NCBI RefSeq assembly: GCF_000706625.1
Contig: NZ_KL407334.1
Coordinates: 1,432,316-1,496,315, forward strand
Reading direction: 5' to 3'
DNA length: 64,000 bases
Origin: Bartonella koehlerae C-29
Lineage (GTDB): Bacteria; Pseudomonadota; Alphaproteobacteria; Rhizobiales; Rhizobiaceae
A program made the position numbers and the translations under genes. How positions within the stretch are numbered: the stretch's first letter is position 1; each line of letters begins with the position of its first letter. This document shows, piece by piece, positions 39,490 to 51,129 of the stretch. The notes beneath the pieces were generated by a model. The model saw only the letters and a program-made list of their open reading frames with translations. It was not told the origin of the DNA and ran no database searches.

Positions 39490-39539
39490 TGTAAGGTTGA
39501 TCATTATACCTCTCAGATAATAAATTGTGGACTCACACT

Positions 39540-40739
39540 ATGACACAAACTATTGCATCTCCCAAACCTTGGAGTATAAACAAACCTACAGCCCTTTTAA
39601 TACTGGCCGATGGAACAGTCATTGAGGGTAAAGGAGCAGGCGCTACAGGTTTTGCTGAAGCTGAAATATGTTTTAACACAGCTATGACAGGTTATGAAGA
39701 AATCCTCACCGATCCCTCCTATAAAAAACAAATTGTGAACTTTACTTTTCCTCATATTGGTAATGTGGGAACAAATAGTGAAGACATTGAAGATCTCATG
39801 CCCCTCAATTGTCATGGAGCAGTAGGTGCTATTTTCAAAGCAGACATTACCCATCCATCTAACTACCGCGCAAATGAAAACCTTAATCAATGGCTCAAAA
39901 GGCGTAAAATTATTGCACTTTTTGGTATCGATACACGAGCATTAACCGTTCTTATTCGCGAAAAAGGTGTACTAAATGGCATCATCGTCCATGATCCAAA
40001 TGGAAATTTTGATATCAATACTCTGAAAAAACGTGCTCAAAAATGTACTGGTCTCGTAAATCTTGATCTAGCAAAAGAAGTAACATCAAAGCAATCAATG
40101 AAATGGAATGAAAAACCATGGGTTTGGAATAAAGGCTATAAGACAAATAATGATGCATCCAATTTTCACATTGTCGCGATTGACTATGGCATTAAGCGCA
40201 ATATTCTGCGACTTATGGTTGCACACAGTGCACGCATAACCATTGTTCCAGCAAACACAAATGTAGAAAAAATTCTGGCAATGAACCCTGATGGTGTTTT
40301 TCTTTCCAATGGACCAGGCGATCCAACCGCCACAGCCGATTATGCTGTTCCAACCATTCAAACACTCATTGACAGCAATATACCGCTTTTTGGCATATGT
40401 CTCGGCCATCAACTTCTAGCTCTTGCTATTGGAGCAAGAACCATAAAAATGCATCAAGGGCATCATGGTGCAAATCATCCTGTTAAAGACTTTATTACCG
40501 GAAAGGTCGAAATTGTTTCAATGAATCATGGTTTTGCTGTAGAGACAGCATCTTTGCCGCAGCATGTTGAAGAGACACATATTTCCCTTTTTGACAACTC
40601 GAATTGCGGTCTTCGCATCATCGGAAAACCAGTTTTTTCTGTTCAACATCATCCCGAAGCTTCTCCCGGACCACAAGACAGTCACTACCTATTTCAACGT
40701 TTCTTCAATCTGATTATGGATTATAAAAAAACAGCTTAA
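39540..40739 (+). CDS. carA: Carbamoyl-phosphate synthase small subunit CarA
   Basis: Glutamine amidotransferase subunit that feeds ammonia to CarB for carbamoyl phosphate (pyrimidines and arginine). The N-terminal CPSase domain has ADGTVIEGKGAGATG, FNTAMTGYEEILTDPSY and FTFPHIGNVGTN. The class I GATase domain has the nucleophile Cys in PLFGICLGHQLLALAIG and the His/Glu pair in SVQHHPEASPGP. The frame runs upstream to a TTG at 39525, but ATG 39540 is chosen as it begins MTQTIASPKPWS, the usual rhizobial start; about 399 residues. It is separated from carB by about 3.4 kb, unusual for a two-subunit enzyme. Confidence 0.96.
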   Translation: MTQTIASPKPWSINKPTALLILADGTVIEGKGAGATGFAEAEICFNTAMTGYEEILTDPSYKKQIVNFTFPHIGNVGTNSEDIEDLMPLNCHGAVGAIFKADITHPSNYRANENLNQWLKRRKIIALFGIDTRALTVLIREKGVLNGIIVHDPNGNFDINTLKKRAQKCTGLVNLDLAKEVTSKQSMKWNEKPWVWNKGYKTNNDASNFHIVAIDYGIKRNILRLMVAHSARITIVPANTNVEKILAMNPDGVFLSNGPGDPTATADYAVPTIQTLIDSNIPLFGICLGHQLLALAIGARTIKMHQGHHGANHPVKDFITGKVEIVSMNHGFAVETASLPQHVEETHISLFDNSNCGLRIIGKPVFSVQHHPEASPGPQDSHYLFQRFFNLIMDYKKTA

Positions 40740-40907
40740 TCAAAAGAGCTTATTTTTTGGATTTTTCCTAATAATTATAGTGTTTTCTTTGCGTAAAAAG
40801 ATGTTGCTTTTGGTAAAAGAGTAGCTTCCACTCCTTCTAGAATTATAATCTTTATTTCTTTTTTTAATTGTTTTAGCAAAAAAAGCACCAAACAAAATCT
40901 CAAGAAA

Positions 40908-42080
40908 TTAGTGCACCCGCAAAGCAAAAATTATCGTTGTAACGACAAGCATAAAAAAGCTTCCCACAAAAAGAACTCTAGAAAAATAAAATACTGCATT
41001 TTCATGCGCAAATTGTTCAAATAAAAACATATAAAAAATGGGGCAAAATATTGAACTTAATGAAATAACCAAATTCCATGGCTCCCTACAATTTCCTTGA
41101 ACATTTATGGGGATCTGTGCTGAAGCGATAACATGCATAGGTGCATGAACAAGATATTCAAGCATTGTACAAGCAAAACCACATACACCATCCACCTTTG
41201 CGTTGCAAATTTAGCCAAGCATAGCAATCAGTGCAAAACAGAAAATCCACCATCGCAATACATCAATTACTCCATCGCTTAGAAAAATAAGGCAAAATGA
41301 AAGCGACCACAACAAACTTGTCTATCCCGAAAACAATATAAAACAATCCAATAAACAATGTATTCCAATCATAATGTTCTTTAACAATGAATGCCCAAAC
41401 GCTTGGCCATACAAATTCCGCAAGCCAATAAAGAAAAAAGACTAATAACACTCAAAGAACTGTTGAATATCATCTGAATTGCAAAACAGTACCTAAAGGA
41501 TTTGCAAACTTAATATCAAAATCACACCTATTCTGTATAGGAAAATCTTCTGGAAGCACAACCAAAGTAAAAATAAATAAAATTAATGAGTGAAAAACCA
41601 GCAGAAAAAAATGGAACACACGGACTAAATTGACCTAAATAAACGCCGATAAACAAACCTAAAACAAACAAAATCCTGATATCTATTCCTCACAAACCAA
41701 AATTGCGTGCAGGTCCTAGTTATCAGATATATCAGCCACATAAGTTGTGCAAGCTGCAAAACTCGCACCCCTCATCCCTGAAAAGACGCCCGATAAACAA
41801 CACAAAATAGCCCCCATACTATAGCACATATAAGTAAGATATTATCAAAAGCAAAACAAATCACAGAGATAAACAAGATAGGACAGCGATCATAACAGTC
41901 AGAAAGATTGTCAATGAGAAGAGGCAAATAAAAATTGCATCACTGAACAAGCTACAAGTAACTTCCCTCTTTCCACAGAAGATGTAGTCATATCCTTTCC
42001 AGTTAATTGAGAAAAATACTCGGGCAAAACGGGAACAACAATTTACCAATCCTAATTTTAATCTAATACAGAACATTACA
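40908..42080 (-). pseudogene. Broken TetA-like (TCR/Tet) MFS transporter gene
   Basis: Stitching minus-strand frames gives PVLPEYFSQLTGKD, then LLVACSVMQFLFA, a shift to NLSDRYGRRPILLISVICFAFD (the MFS GxLSDRxGRRP loop), then RNFGL, AEFVWPSVWAFIVKEHYDWN, and a C-terminal part ending FFMLVVTTIIFALRVH. This is the order of tetracycline-efflux-type 12-helix transporters. At least three shifts or stops split it into pieces (about 41861-42076, 41263-41451 and 40908-41195). The surviving pieces cannot make a transporter. It lies between carA and carB on the opposite strand. Confidence 0.87.
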
Positions 42081-42609
42081 TGTACTTTTATAAAGTATCA
42101 TGATTATTTCCAATTTATCCCTTCTGATGAATTAAATGATCTCAAATCCCAGTCTAATAATCCGCTAATAATTCTATGAATATATAAATAATATTGTAAA
42201 ATACACCAAACGAACAAAGACATATTAGATTAACATATCAAAAAATAATCACAGTTTAAATTAATATAAAATTTTATAAACGAAATATAAATTTATGAAA
42301 CTAAATATTTTTCAGTTTAAAAATCTTTGTAATATAAATTATAAATTAATTTAATCATTTACAATGTTAATATAATATTATTATTTTTTTATTTAATACA
42401 TACAATCATTTTTTCAGAAACTAATTATATTATATAAAATTTACCATCGCAGAAAATACTTATATTATATACAATCTATAAAAAATTATAACTATATCTA
42501 TTGGTGCTATGATTTATTATATGCTATCACTAGCTCAACGACGCAATTTGATTAGCGTGGAAAAATATTATTTTTAGTGATGGTTAGTCGATAAATTATT
42601 ATTTCAAAA
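42081..42609. other. Extremely AT-rich intergenic region
   Basis: About 530 bases, among the most AT-rich of the window (long A/T alternations at 42160-42520). No gene is present. It probably includes the promoter of the DUF1460 lipoprotein gene. The composition change would fit a junction of inserted DNA. Confidence 0.4.
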
Positions 42610-43461
42610 ATGGTGCATAAAATGCAAAAAATACTCCAATTTATTTTAATCTCAGTGTTGATTACAGGATGTGATTTTAAAGATTCTAGTACAAATAAGG
42701 ATGTTTCAGAAAACAAAACAGAGACACAACAAATAGCCGGAGTGAACCTAGATCCGTATACTTTAAACAAACTGAACATTCTTCTTGAAGAACGTTCAAA
42801 AGCTAATTACCATAATATAGGAGAAATGATTGACTTTCTGTCTAAAGCTTTTTTAGGAACACCCTACCAGGCCAATATGTTACATGGCTCAGAAAATACA
42901 CCTGAAAAATTAATAATTGACTTTAGAGGTTTAGACTGCTTCACTTACCTGGATTATGTTGAAGCATTACGAAAATCGACGTCACAAACAGAATTCATCA
43001 ATAACGTCATACGGACTCGTTATGTTGATGGTAACATTAATTTTTTGAATCGGAAGCATTTTTTCACTGACTGGGCTTATAGAAAATATAAAATTGCTAA
43101 TGATATCACTGCACAGATAAGCCCTAATGCGGTAAGTACTGAAAAATATCTCAATAAAAAATCGGATGGTGCAAACTACCTCCCTGGATTACCCGTAATT
43201 AAACGTAATATAACATATATTCCAAGCCAATTTATCAATGAAGAGGTTATAAACCGTTTACAATCTGGTGATCTCATTGGTATTTATACTAAACTTGCTG
43301 GACTAGATGTGACCCATGTAGGATTCTTTATTATGACTGATAATGGTCCTATGTTACGAAATGCTTCCTCACGAAAAGAAAACGAAAAGGTAGTTGATTC
43401 CCCTTTTATAGATTATGTTGGCAAAACACCAGGAATTATCGTTTTAAGAGCTCTCCAATAA
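42610..43461 (+). CDS. DUF1460 family lipoprotein (NlpC/P60-like amidase fold)
   Basis: A 283-residue exported lipoprotein: basic start, hydrophobic core and lipobox VLITGC (Cys about residue 21). A DUF1460 domain covers about residues 50-283. Putative catalytic Cys in DFRGLDCFTYLDYVEALRK and His in GLDVTHVGFFIMTDNG match the N-acetylmuramoyl-L-alanine amidase-like members of the NlpC/P60 superfamily. Other family landmarks are AFLGTPYQANML, HFFTDWAY and RLQSGDLIGIYTK. ATG 42622 is an alternative start; neither has a strong ribosome-binding site. Peptidoglycan hydrolysis is inferred. It sits between carA and carB in strongly AT-rich DNA, suggesting insertion. Confidence 0.85.
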   Translation: MVHKMQKILQFILISVLITGCDFKDSSTNKDVSENKTETQQIAGVNLDPYTLNKLNILLEERSKANYHNIGEMIDFLSKAFLGTPYQANMLHGSENTPEKLIIDFRGLDCFTYLDYVEALRKSTSQTEFINNVIRTRYVDGNINFLNRKHFFTDWAYRKYKIANDITAQISPNAVSTEKYLNKKSDGANYLPGLPVIKRNITYIPSQFINEEVINRLQSGDLIGIYTKLAGLDVTHVGFFIMTDNGPMLRNASSRKENEKVVDSPFIDYVGKTPGIIVLRALQ

Positions 43462-44140
43462 TTTATGTGGGGATAAAAATCCCCATATTAGCAAATATAT
43501 ACTAAAGTTATTAAGCTAAATATCCAAATCTGTATACGTTAACGTTATACAGACACAATACTTTTTTATATTTAATAGCAAAACTGAAGAGTTTTTGTCT
43601 AGCTTCATATATTGACACAATAGCCCACTTAGTACCAATAATTATCATTTCATTTTTTTGCCATAATAATTTGATCGTAACGCTAAAATTCTATTTGTGA
43701 TTTTGATATAAATTTCTTATCGCTGCCTTATTTAATTTACATATTATTGTGCAAAAAAGTGCGAAGAATTATAATTAGAAAATTTATAATGACAAAAATA
43801 ACAACGATAAGCGCGTTATAGTCTATTACCTAGCATAAATTCCCATTTCATTCCACAAAATTCCATGTGTCTGTAAATAACTCTTTATATTTCATCACAA
43901 ACAGTAGTGTTTAATTTTGAGTTTGTTGCATTTATTATCAAAAATCATATTCCCCATATTCATATAAAGTTGATCAGCCCCAAAGAAGATAATTATCTTT
44001 AATCCTATGAAAAAAGCATGGAAAAGGCATTTTATAGCTTACTTTCTTTGTCTATTAACCTATAAAATTATTTTAGTATCAAAATTTAAATTACTCTGTT
44101 TATCGTAATCGGACAGGAATGTTTGTCACAGGAAAAAACA
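43462..44140. other. carB upstream region
   Basis: About 680 AT-rich bases with no gene. A perfect 14-base palindrome AAGATAATTATCTT lies at 43986-43999, about 150 bases before carB; its role is unknown. The carB promoter must lie here since carA is far upstream. Confidence 0.4.
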
Positions 44141-47100
44141 ATGCCAAAACGCACAGATATAAAATCTATTCTTATCATTGGAGCAGGACCTATTGTGATT
44201 GGTCAGGCATGTGAATTCGACTATTCTGGCACACAAGCCTGTAAAGCATTAAAAGAAGAAGGCTACCGAATTATTCTGGTTAATTCCAATCCCGCCACCA
44301 TTATGACGGACCCAGACTTAGCTGATGCAACTTATATTGAACCCATTACTCCTGAAATTGTTTCTCAAATTATTGCCCATGAACGCCCAGACGCCCTCTT
44401 ACCAACTATGGGAGGACAAACAGCACTCAATACCGCTTTATCATTAAAGCGTATGGGAATTTTAGACCGCTATCATGTTGAAATGATAGGTGCAAATGCC
44501 GATGCTATTGATAAAGCTGAAGATCGCGCTTTGTTTCGTAAAGCAATGGCAAAAATTGGTCTGGAAACACCACGTTCTATGTTAGCCAATGCAACTGAAC
44601 TTAAAGAAGAAAATCGCCAACAACACGCCAAAAAACGCAATGAACTTAAAGCTCAACTTTCTGGTGATGCTCTTGATAAAGCACTGGAGAAGCTCGAGCG
44701 TGGTTGGCGTCACACAGAAGCCGACCGGAAACAACATTATATAGCACATGCTACTGCGAAAGCTGTTCAAGCTCTTGATATTATTGGTCTTCCAGCTATT
44801 ATTCGCCCTTCATTCACGCTTGGTGGCACAGGCGGTGGAATTGCTTACAACCGCTCTGAATTTTATGAAATCATAGAACGCGGTCTTGAAGCTTCACCCA
44901 CAACAGAAGTTTTGATTGAAGAAAGTGTTTCGGGATGGAAAGAATATGAAATGGAAGTTGTCCGCGATAAAAACGATAACTGTATCATTGTTTGTTCCAT
45001 TGAAAATATTGATCCTATGGGTATCCATACTGGTGATTCGATTACCGTAGCTCCTGCTCTCACCTTAACTGACAAAGAATATCAATGTATGCGTAACGCT
45101 TCGATAGCTGTATTGCGTGAAATTGGCGTTGAAACTGGAGGATCCAACGTACAGTTTGCCGTTAATCCCGAAAATGGTCGCTTAATTGTTATTGAAATGA
45201 ACCCGCGTGTTTCCCGTTCTTCAGCGCTTGCCTCAAAAGCAACAGGTTTCCCAATTGCCAAGGTAGCGGCTAAACTAGCAGTTGGCTACACACTTGATGA
45301 ATTAAAAAATGATATTACAGGTGGTACAACACCAGCGTCATTTGAACCTTCTATTGACTATATTGTTACCAAGATACCTCGTTTTGCTTTTGAAAAATTT
45401 CCCGGTTCATCACCTGTCTTAACGACTGCGATGAAATCTGTGGGAGAAGTCATGGCAATCGGAAGGACTTTTCAAGAATCGTTGCAAAAAGCACTCCGTG
45501 GACTTGAAACAGGTCTTACCGGCCTTGATGAAATTGTTATTCCTGAACATGCTGAGGGTGATGAAAAGAGTTCTATACGCTCTGCCATTGCAATACCAAG
45601 CCCTGATCGCCTGCGCTACATAGCCCAAGCAATGCGGACAGGCTTGCCTTTAAATGAAATTCATCAAATTAGTAAAATTGATCCATGGTTTTTAGCGCAA
45701 TTAGCCTCCATCATTGAAATGGAACAGCGCATCCGCACCCATGGCTTGCCTCAAGACGCAGACAATCTACGCATGCTGAAAGCTATGGGGTTTTCGGATG
45801 CGCGATTAGCCACCCTTACGGGACAAGAACCAGATGATATCGCTGCTTTGCGCAAATCGCTCAATGTTAAACATGTTTTCAAACGAATTGACAGTTGTGC
45901 AGCTGAGTTTTCTTCACCTACAGCGTACATGTATTCAACGTATGAAGCCCCCTTTGCAGGTGTACAACATTCAGAAGCACAAGTTTCTGAACGTAAAAAA
46001 ATTGCTATTTTAGGTGGGGGACCAAACCGCATCGGACAAGGAATTGAATTTGACTATTGTTGCTGCCACGCTGCCTTTGCATTGCGTGATGCAGGCTTTG
46101 AAGCCATTATGATTAACTGTAATCCTGAAACAGTTTCAACCGATTACGATACTTCTGATCGTCTTTATTTTGAATCTTTAACAACAGAAGATGTTATTGC
46201 TATTTTAGAAACAGAACAGCAAAAAGGTGAATTGCTTGGAGTCATCGTTCAATTTGGTGGACAAACACCACTGAAATTGGCAAAAGCACTAGAACAACAT
46301 AATATCCCCATCTTAGGCACTTCACCTGACGCTATCGATTTAGCAGAAGACAGAAACCGCTTTCAAAAATTGTTGTTCAAGCTTAATTTAACACAACCCA
46401 AAAATGGCATTGCTCATTCGGTTGAACAAGCACATTTTATTGCTCATGAACTAGGTTTTCCATTGGTTGTACGCCCTTCATACGTTTTAGGAGGACGTGC
46501 TATGGAAATTATCCGTGATGAGCGTAGTTTGCAAAATTATTTGCTTGAGAGTGTACCTGAATTGGTACCAGAAAATATTAAAGCCCGTTATCCCAATGAC
46601 AAAACAAGCCAACTCAATACATTGCTTGGTAAAAATCCACTTTTATTCGATACTTACCTAACAGAAGCGATTGAAGTTGATATTGACTGTCTATGTGATG
46701 GAAAAGAAACGTTGATCGTAGGCATTATGGAACATATCGAAGAAGCGGGAATCCACTCTGGTGATTCAGCATGTTCTTTGCCAGTCCATACGATTCCATC
46801 TAAAATAGTAGCTGAATTAGAGCGTCAAACCAAAGCGTTAGCACAAGCACTTCATGTTCGTGGTTTGATGAATGTCCAATATGCCATTAAAGATAACACA
46901 ATCTATGTCTTAGAAATTAACCCCCGTGCTTCGCGTACTGTTCCATTTGTTGCAAAAACAATTGGCCGCCCTATTGCGAAAATGGCTACACGTATTATGA
47001 TAGGAGAACCCCTCCACGATGCCCTTCAAGCTTACGGTGGATTATCCTCTCCAAAACATAAACAACATATTGCTATCAAAGAAGCTGTTTTTCCTTTTGC

Positions 47101-47626
47101 TCGTTTTCCAGGTGTCGATACACTTCTTGGTCCGGAAATGCGCTCAACCGGTGAAGTTATGGGAATTGATTATGAATTTGCTCTTGCTTTTGCTAAAGCC
47201 CAACTTGGAGCTGGTGTTGAACTTCCAAAAGAGGGGACTTTGTTCATTTCTGTGAAAGATGAAGACAAAAAACATATCTTAGATCCCGTAAAACGTTTAA
47301 TTGCGCTTGGCTTTTCTGTGTTAGCAACAAGTGGAACACAAAAATTTCTCACTGACCATAATGTTGAAGCAAAAAAAATCAATAAAGTGCTAGAAGGGCA
47401 TCCTCATATTGAAGATGCCATTCGTAATCGACAAATTCAATTGATTTTTAATACAACCAGCACTTCTAGTGCTATCTCAGACTCCAAATCATTACGCCAA
47501 GCAGCACTTATGCAAAAAGTTCCTTATTATACAACAATAGCTGGAGCTAAATCCGTAGCAGAAGCTATCGAAGCACTCACAAAAAGTAACCTTGAAGTTC
47601 GCTCATTGCAAGACTATTTCACTTAA
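44141..47626 (+). CDS. carB: Carbamoyl-phosphate synthase large subunit CarB
   Basis: Makes carbamoyl phosphate from bicarbonate, ammonia and two ATP. Two homologous ATP-grasp halves are visible: [20 protein letters not shown] at the start and [20 protein letters not shown] near residue 630; ATP-grasp motifs [15 protein letters not shown] and [12 protein letters not shown]; and the C-terminal MGS-like allosteric domain ([16 protein letters not shown]). An insertion of about 45 residues ([39 protein letters not shown]) before [11 protein letters not shown] is the form known in rhizobial CarB. The frame opens at a TTG 44123, but ATG 44141 follows AGGAAAA and matches family starts (1161 residues). 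Confidence 0.97.
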   Translation: MPKRTDIKSILIIGAGPIVIGQACEFDYSGTQACKALKEEGYRIILVNSNPATIMTDPDLADATYIEPITPEIVSQIIAHERPDALLPTMGGQTALNTALSLKRMGILDRYHVEMIGANADAIDKAEDRALFRKAMAKIGLETPRSMLANATELKEENRQQHAKKRNELKAQLSGDALDKALEKLERGWRHTEADRKQHYIAHATAKAVQALDIIGLPAIIRPSFTLGGTGGGIAYNRSEFYEIIERGLEASPTTEVLIEESVSGWKEYEMEVVRDKNDNCIIVCSIENIDPMGIHTGDSITVAPALTLTDKEYQCMRNASIAVLREIGVETGGSNVQFAVNPENGRLIVIEMNPRVSRSSALASKATGFPIAKVAAKLAVGYTLDELKNDITGGTTPASFEPSIDYIVTKIPRFAFEKFPGSSPVLTTAMKSVGEVMAIGRTFQESLQKALRGLETGLTGLDEIVIPEHAEGDEKSSIRSAIAIPSPDRLRYIAQAMRTGLPLNEIHQISKIDPWFLAQLASIIEMEQRIRTHGLPQDADNLRMLKAMGFSDARLATLTGQEPDDIAALRKSLNVKHVFKRIDSCAAEFSSPTAYMYSTYEAPFAGVQHSEAQVSERKKIAILGGGPNRIGQGIEFDYCCCHAAFALRDAGFEAIMINCNPETVSTDYDTSDRLYFESLTTEDVIAILETEQQKGELLGVIVQFGGQTPLKLAKALEQHNIPILGTSPDAIDLAEDRNRFQKLLFKLNLTQPKNGIAHSVEQAHFIAHELGFPLVVRPSYVLGGRAMEIIRDERSLQNYLLESVPELVPENIKARYPNDKTSQLNTLLGKNPLLFDTYLTEAIEVDIDCLCDGKETLIVGIMEHIEEAGIHSGDSACSLPVHTIPSKIVAELERQTKALAQALHVRGLMNVQYAIKDNTIYVLEINPRASRTVPFVAKTIGRPIAKMATRIMIGEPLHDALQAYGGLSSPKHKQHIAIKEAVFPFARFPGVDTLLGPEMRSTGEVMGIDYEFALAFAKAQLGAGVELPKEGTLFISVKDEDKKHILDPVKRLIALGFSVLATSGTQKFLTDHNVEAKKINKVLEGHPHIEDAIRNRQIQLIFNTTSTSSAISDSKSLRQAALMQKVPYYTTIAGAKSVAEAIEALTKSNLEVRSLQDYFT

Positions 47627-47639
47627 GTTTTTTGCTATA

Positions 47640-47775
47640 CCAGAAAGTGTAAAAATCAAAAAAACTCTAGCAGGGCATTCTCATCTTAGACCATTTGCAA
47701 TTAACCAATTCAATTGATTTTTAGCACAACCAACAGTGCCATCTCACACTTCAAATCGTGACACCTTGCAGTCTC
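47640..47775 (+). repeat. Decayed tandem copy of the carB 3' end
   Basis: Immediately after carB, bases about 47640-47775 align with about 47360-47500 inside carB. Shared blocks include CAATTCAATTGATTTTTA and AGGGCAT-CTCAT followed by ACAACCA-CA-GTGC-ATCTCA and TCCAAATC/TTCAAATC. The copy has shifts and stops and is not open. It corresponds to part of the allosteric domain (about the last 85-40 residues). It is best explained by a partial tandem duplication that then decayed. Confidence 0.75.
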
Positions 47776-48008
47776 TCTTTATGATCTCTCTCAATCTGTT
47801 CTGTATGTGAAAGATACCGCTTAAGACTTGCTTTTTATTTCAAAGACCTTTATAGGAGTTTCATCGAACTTTCGGTTATGTGACTTTCTTTCCTGTGCAA
47901 TCTGCACTTTTTACGAGACTTCTCCCACCTGATTTCGATTTACAACCGTATTGAGTGTTTAGAGCTTCAATACATACAATAATTTATATATATTCTAAGG
48001 AGTTTCCT

Positions 48009-48218
48009 ATGTCTACAGGAACAGTTAAGTGGTTTAGTACAACTAAAGGTTTCGGATTCATTCAGCCTAGTGATGGCAGTGCGGATATTTTTGTACATAT
48101 TTCCGCCGTTGAGCGTTCTGGTTTAAGCAATCTCAATGAAGGGCAAAAAATTTCTTATGACGTTCTTCAAGATCGTCGTTCTGGAAAATTTGCTGCTGGC
48201 AACCTCGCAGCTCTTTGA
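48009..48218 (+). CDS. cspA: Cold-shock domain protein
   Basis: Single cold-shock domain RNA/DNA-binding protein of 69 residues: MSTGTVKWFSTTKGFGFIQP carries RNP1 (KGFGFI) and DIFVHISAVE carries RNP2 (VHIS), followed by LNEGQKISYDVLQD. It begins at ATG 48009 behind AAGGAG; the frame open to 47955 is just the leader. A strong terminator follows 25 bases after the stop, so it is monocistronic. Specific paralogue naming (cspA or another csp) is uncertain. Role: RNA chaperone or transcription antitermination, by family. Confidence 0.93.
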   Translation: MSTGTVKWFSTTKGFGFIQPSDGSADIFVHISAVERSGLSNLNEGQKISYDVLQDRRSGKFAAGNLAAL

Positions 48219-48244
48219 TTTTTAAATTCTACAATATTTTCTTT

Positions 48245-48279
48245 AAAAATCTTCGTTTGTAAAAACGAAGATTTTTTTA
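48245..48279 (+). terminator. Rho-independent terminator of the cold-shock gene
   Basis: AAAATCTTCGTTT and AAAACGAAGATTTT form a long stem with a short loop, ended by a T-run. It is placed 27 bases after the csp stop on the same strand. Confidence 0.9.
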
Positions 48280-48475
48280 TAAAGTAAAGCTTTGTCTCTT
48301 TGCTTTATACAATTATCCAGATGCACCTACCCCTTCCCCTAAAATTGCATCATCACCAAGAACTATTCCCTTGTAAAAGCTTCAAAGTCTGTATTTAAAA
48401 CAAAATTTGCTAAAAATTTTCCCATAATTTTTATTGCATACAACGTAATCTCTTATAGAATACCGTTAAAATTAA

Positions 48476-49714
<1,239 letters not shown>

Positions 49715-49952
49715 AATTCTGCATATCGTCTCTTGCTGTAATTTTGTTGCTAAATTTCAGTATATTTGAAATTGGTATAGGCATAAACAAATGAGTTCTG
49801 AAGAAAATCTGTGTTAATGAAACTGCATAACAACATATTATTGCTACAGACAAAATAAAAAAAATCAACTGTCCTCTTCAAACCAATAAGATACAAATAA
49901 TTTTAGAGATGATATTTCTATAGAGTTAATTTCTATTTTTAAACACTCTTTC
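49715..49952. other. Convergent intergenic region
   Basis: Between aatA (plus) and lsrB (minus). No gene is seen up to the minus-strand terminator at 49953-49984. Confidence 0.4.
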
Positions 49953-49984
49953 AAAAAAAAAAAGCCGGACAAATCATGTCCGGC
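49953..49984 (-). terminator. Rho-independent terminator of the trxB-lsrB unit
   Basis: Minus strand: GCCGGAC, loop ATGATTT, GTCCGGC, then a run of eleven T (A-run 49953-49963 on plus). A perfect 7-bp GC-rich stem. It lies 180 bases after the lsrB stop. Confidence 0.92.
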
Positions 49985-50167
49985 AAGGTTGGAAAATCTC
50001 CAGAGATAAAATCAATCTGATAGATCTTCATAAGGGAACACTCAAGAAAATGCAATGGGAGGCAACATAATCAAGAGATACTATTCTATGTCATTTTATA
50101 AAAAGAAGCACAATAAAGACTTAAGCGTATCTGCTATGCATTAAACACATAGCTTAAAAGCACATTA
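49985..50167. other. 3' untranslated region of lsrB
   Basis: About 180 bases between the lsrB stop and its terminator, no gene seen. Confidence 0.4.
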
Positions 50168-51076
50168 TTAAAAAGACCACTGACGGGCTTTTGAAAAAAT
50201 ATAATCTCGAAAAGCTTTCAGCTTTGCCAAATTCTTTAAAGCGTAAGGATAACAAAAAAAAGTATCAAAAGAAGGAATATCAACCATATCAGGAAAAAGA
50301 CGGACAAGGTGTTCATCATTATCCACGATATAATCAGGAAGCACAGCAATACCAAGATCACGCATAAGCGCATTCTTGATTGAAATAATATTATTGATTC
50401 GCAATACTGAAAGGCGCAAAGACCCATCGCTTTTACCAGCCTTTTCCAACCAATTTAAACCAGACAAATAAGGAGGAACAGGTTCACCGAATGAAATAAT
50501 ACGGTGGTCATCTAGTTCAGGCAATTTTTCTGGTTTGCCATAATTTGCAATATAATTTTTTGAAGCATAAACATGCATATGAATTGTAAATAATTTTTTT
50601 TGTATAAGATCAGGCTGTTGAGGCTGTTGTAAACGAACAGCACAATCTGCATGACACATCATTAGGTCAAGTTCTTTATCATCAAGCAGGAGCTGAATCC
50701 GTATATCCGGATAGAGACTAAGGAATTCGGGCATGCGCTCCACAAGCCATCCTGCTCCCATTCCAAAGGTCGATGTAACACGCAAATTGCCTGCAGGGTT
50801 TTCACAGCTTTCACTTAATTGGGAGCGAGCACTTTCAAGTTTCATCAAAACATCATGTGTTGTACGATATAGAATTTCACCCTGCTCTGTTAGAATCAAA
50901 CCACGTGCATGACGTTGAAACAGGGACACGCCAACTTCCTGTTCTAAAGCTGAAACCTGTCGTGAAATTGCTGATTGAGATAAATGAAGCATTTGAGCAG
51001 CATGGGTAAAAGAACCCGCTTCTGCCGCCGCATGAAAAACTCTTAACTTATCCCAATCCAGTGGTGACGACACCAT
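50168..51076 (-). CDS. lsrB: LysR-family transcriptional regulator, LsrB/VtlR type
   Basis: DNA-binding regulator of 302 residues. The N-terminal winged HTH reads WDKLRVFHAAAEAGSFTHAAQMLHLSQSAISRQVSALEQEVGVSLFQRHARGLILTEQGE. The effector domain (about residues 95-300) includes RVTSTFGMGAGWL, HADCAVRLQQPQQPDLIQKKLF and LPDYIVDNDEHLVRLFPD. Sequence and position next to trxB match LsrB of Sinorhizobium and VtlR of Brucella, which control redox, envelope and small-RNA genes needed in the host; the exact regulon here is inference. It starts at ATG 51076, 53 bases after trxB on the same strand, probably in one transcript. Confidence 0.9.
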   Translation of the reverse strand: MVSSPLDWDKLRVFHAAAEAGSFTHAAQMLHLSQSAISRQVSALEQEVGVSLFQRHARGLILTEQGEILYRTTHDVLMKLESARSQLSESCENPAGNLRVTSTFGMGAGWLVERMPEFLSLYPDIRIQLLLDDKELDLMMCHADCAVRLQQPQQPDLIQKKLFTIHMHVYASKNYIANYGKPEKLPELDDHRIISFGEPVPPYLSGLNWLEKAGKSDGSLRLSVLRINNIISIKNALMRDLGIAVLPDYIVDNDEHLVRLFPDMVDIPSFDTFFCYPYALKNLAKLKAFRDYIFSKARQWSF

Positions 51077-51129
51077 TAATTGTACCTCTTACTTTTTTCA
51101 CTTTTCCGACAGGTGTCTATTTTTGACGT

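Noticed and set aside
41861-42076. 71-codon frame as an independent small membrane protein
   Set aside because: It is an out-of-phase piece of the TetA-like pseudogene; the correct phase shows PVLPEYFSQLTGKD.
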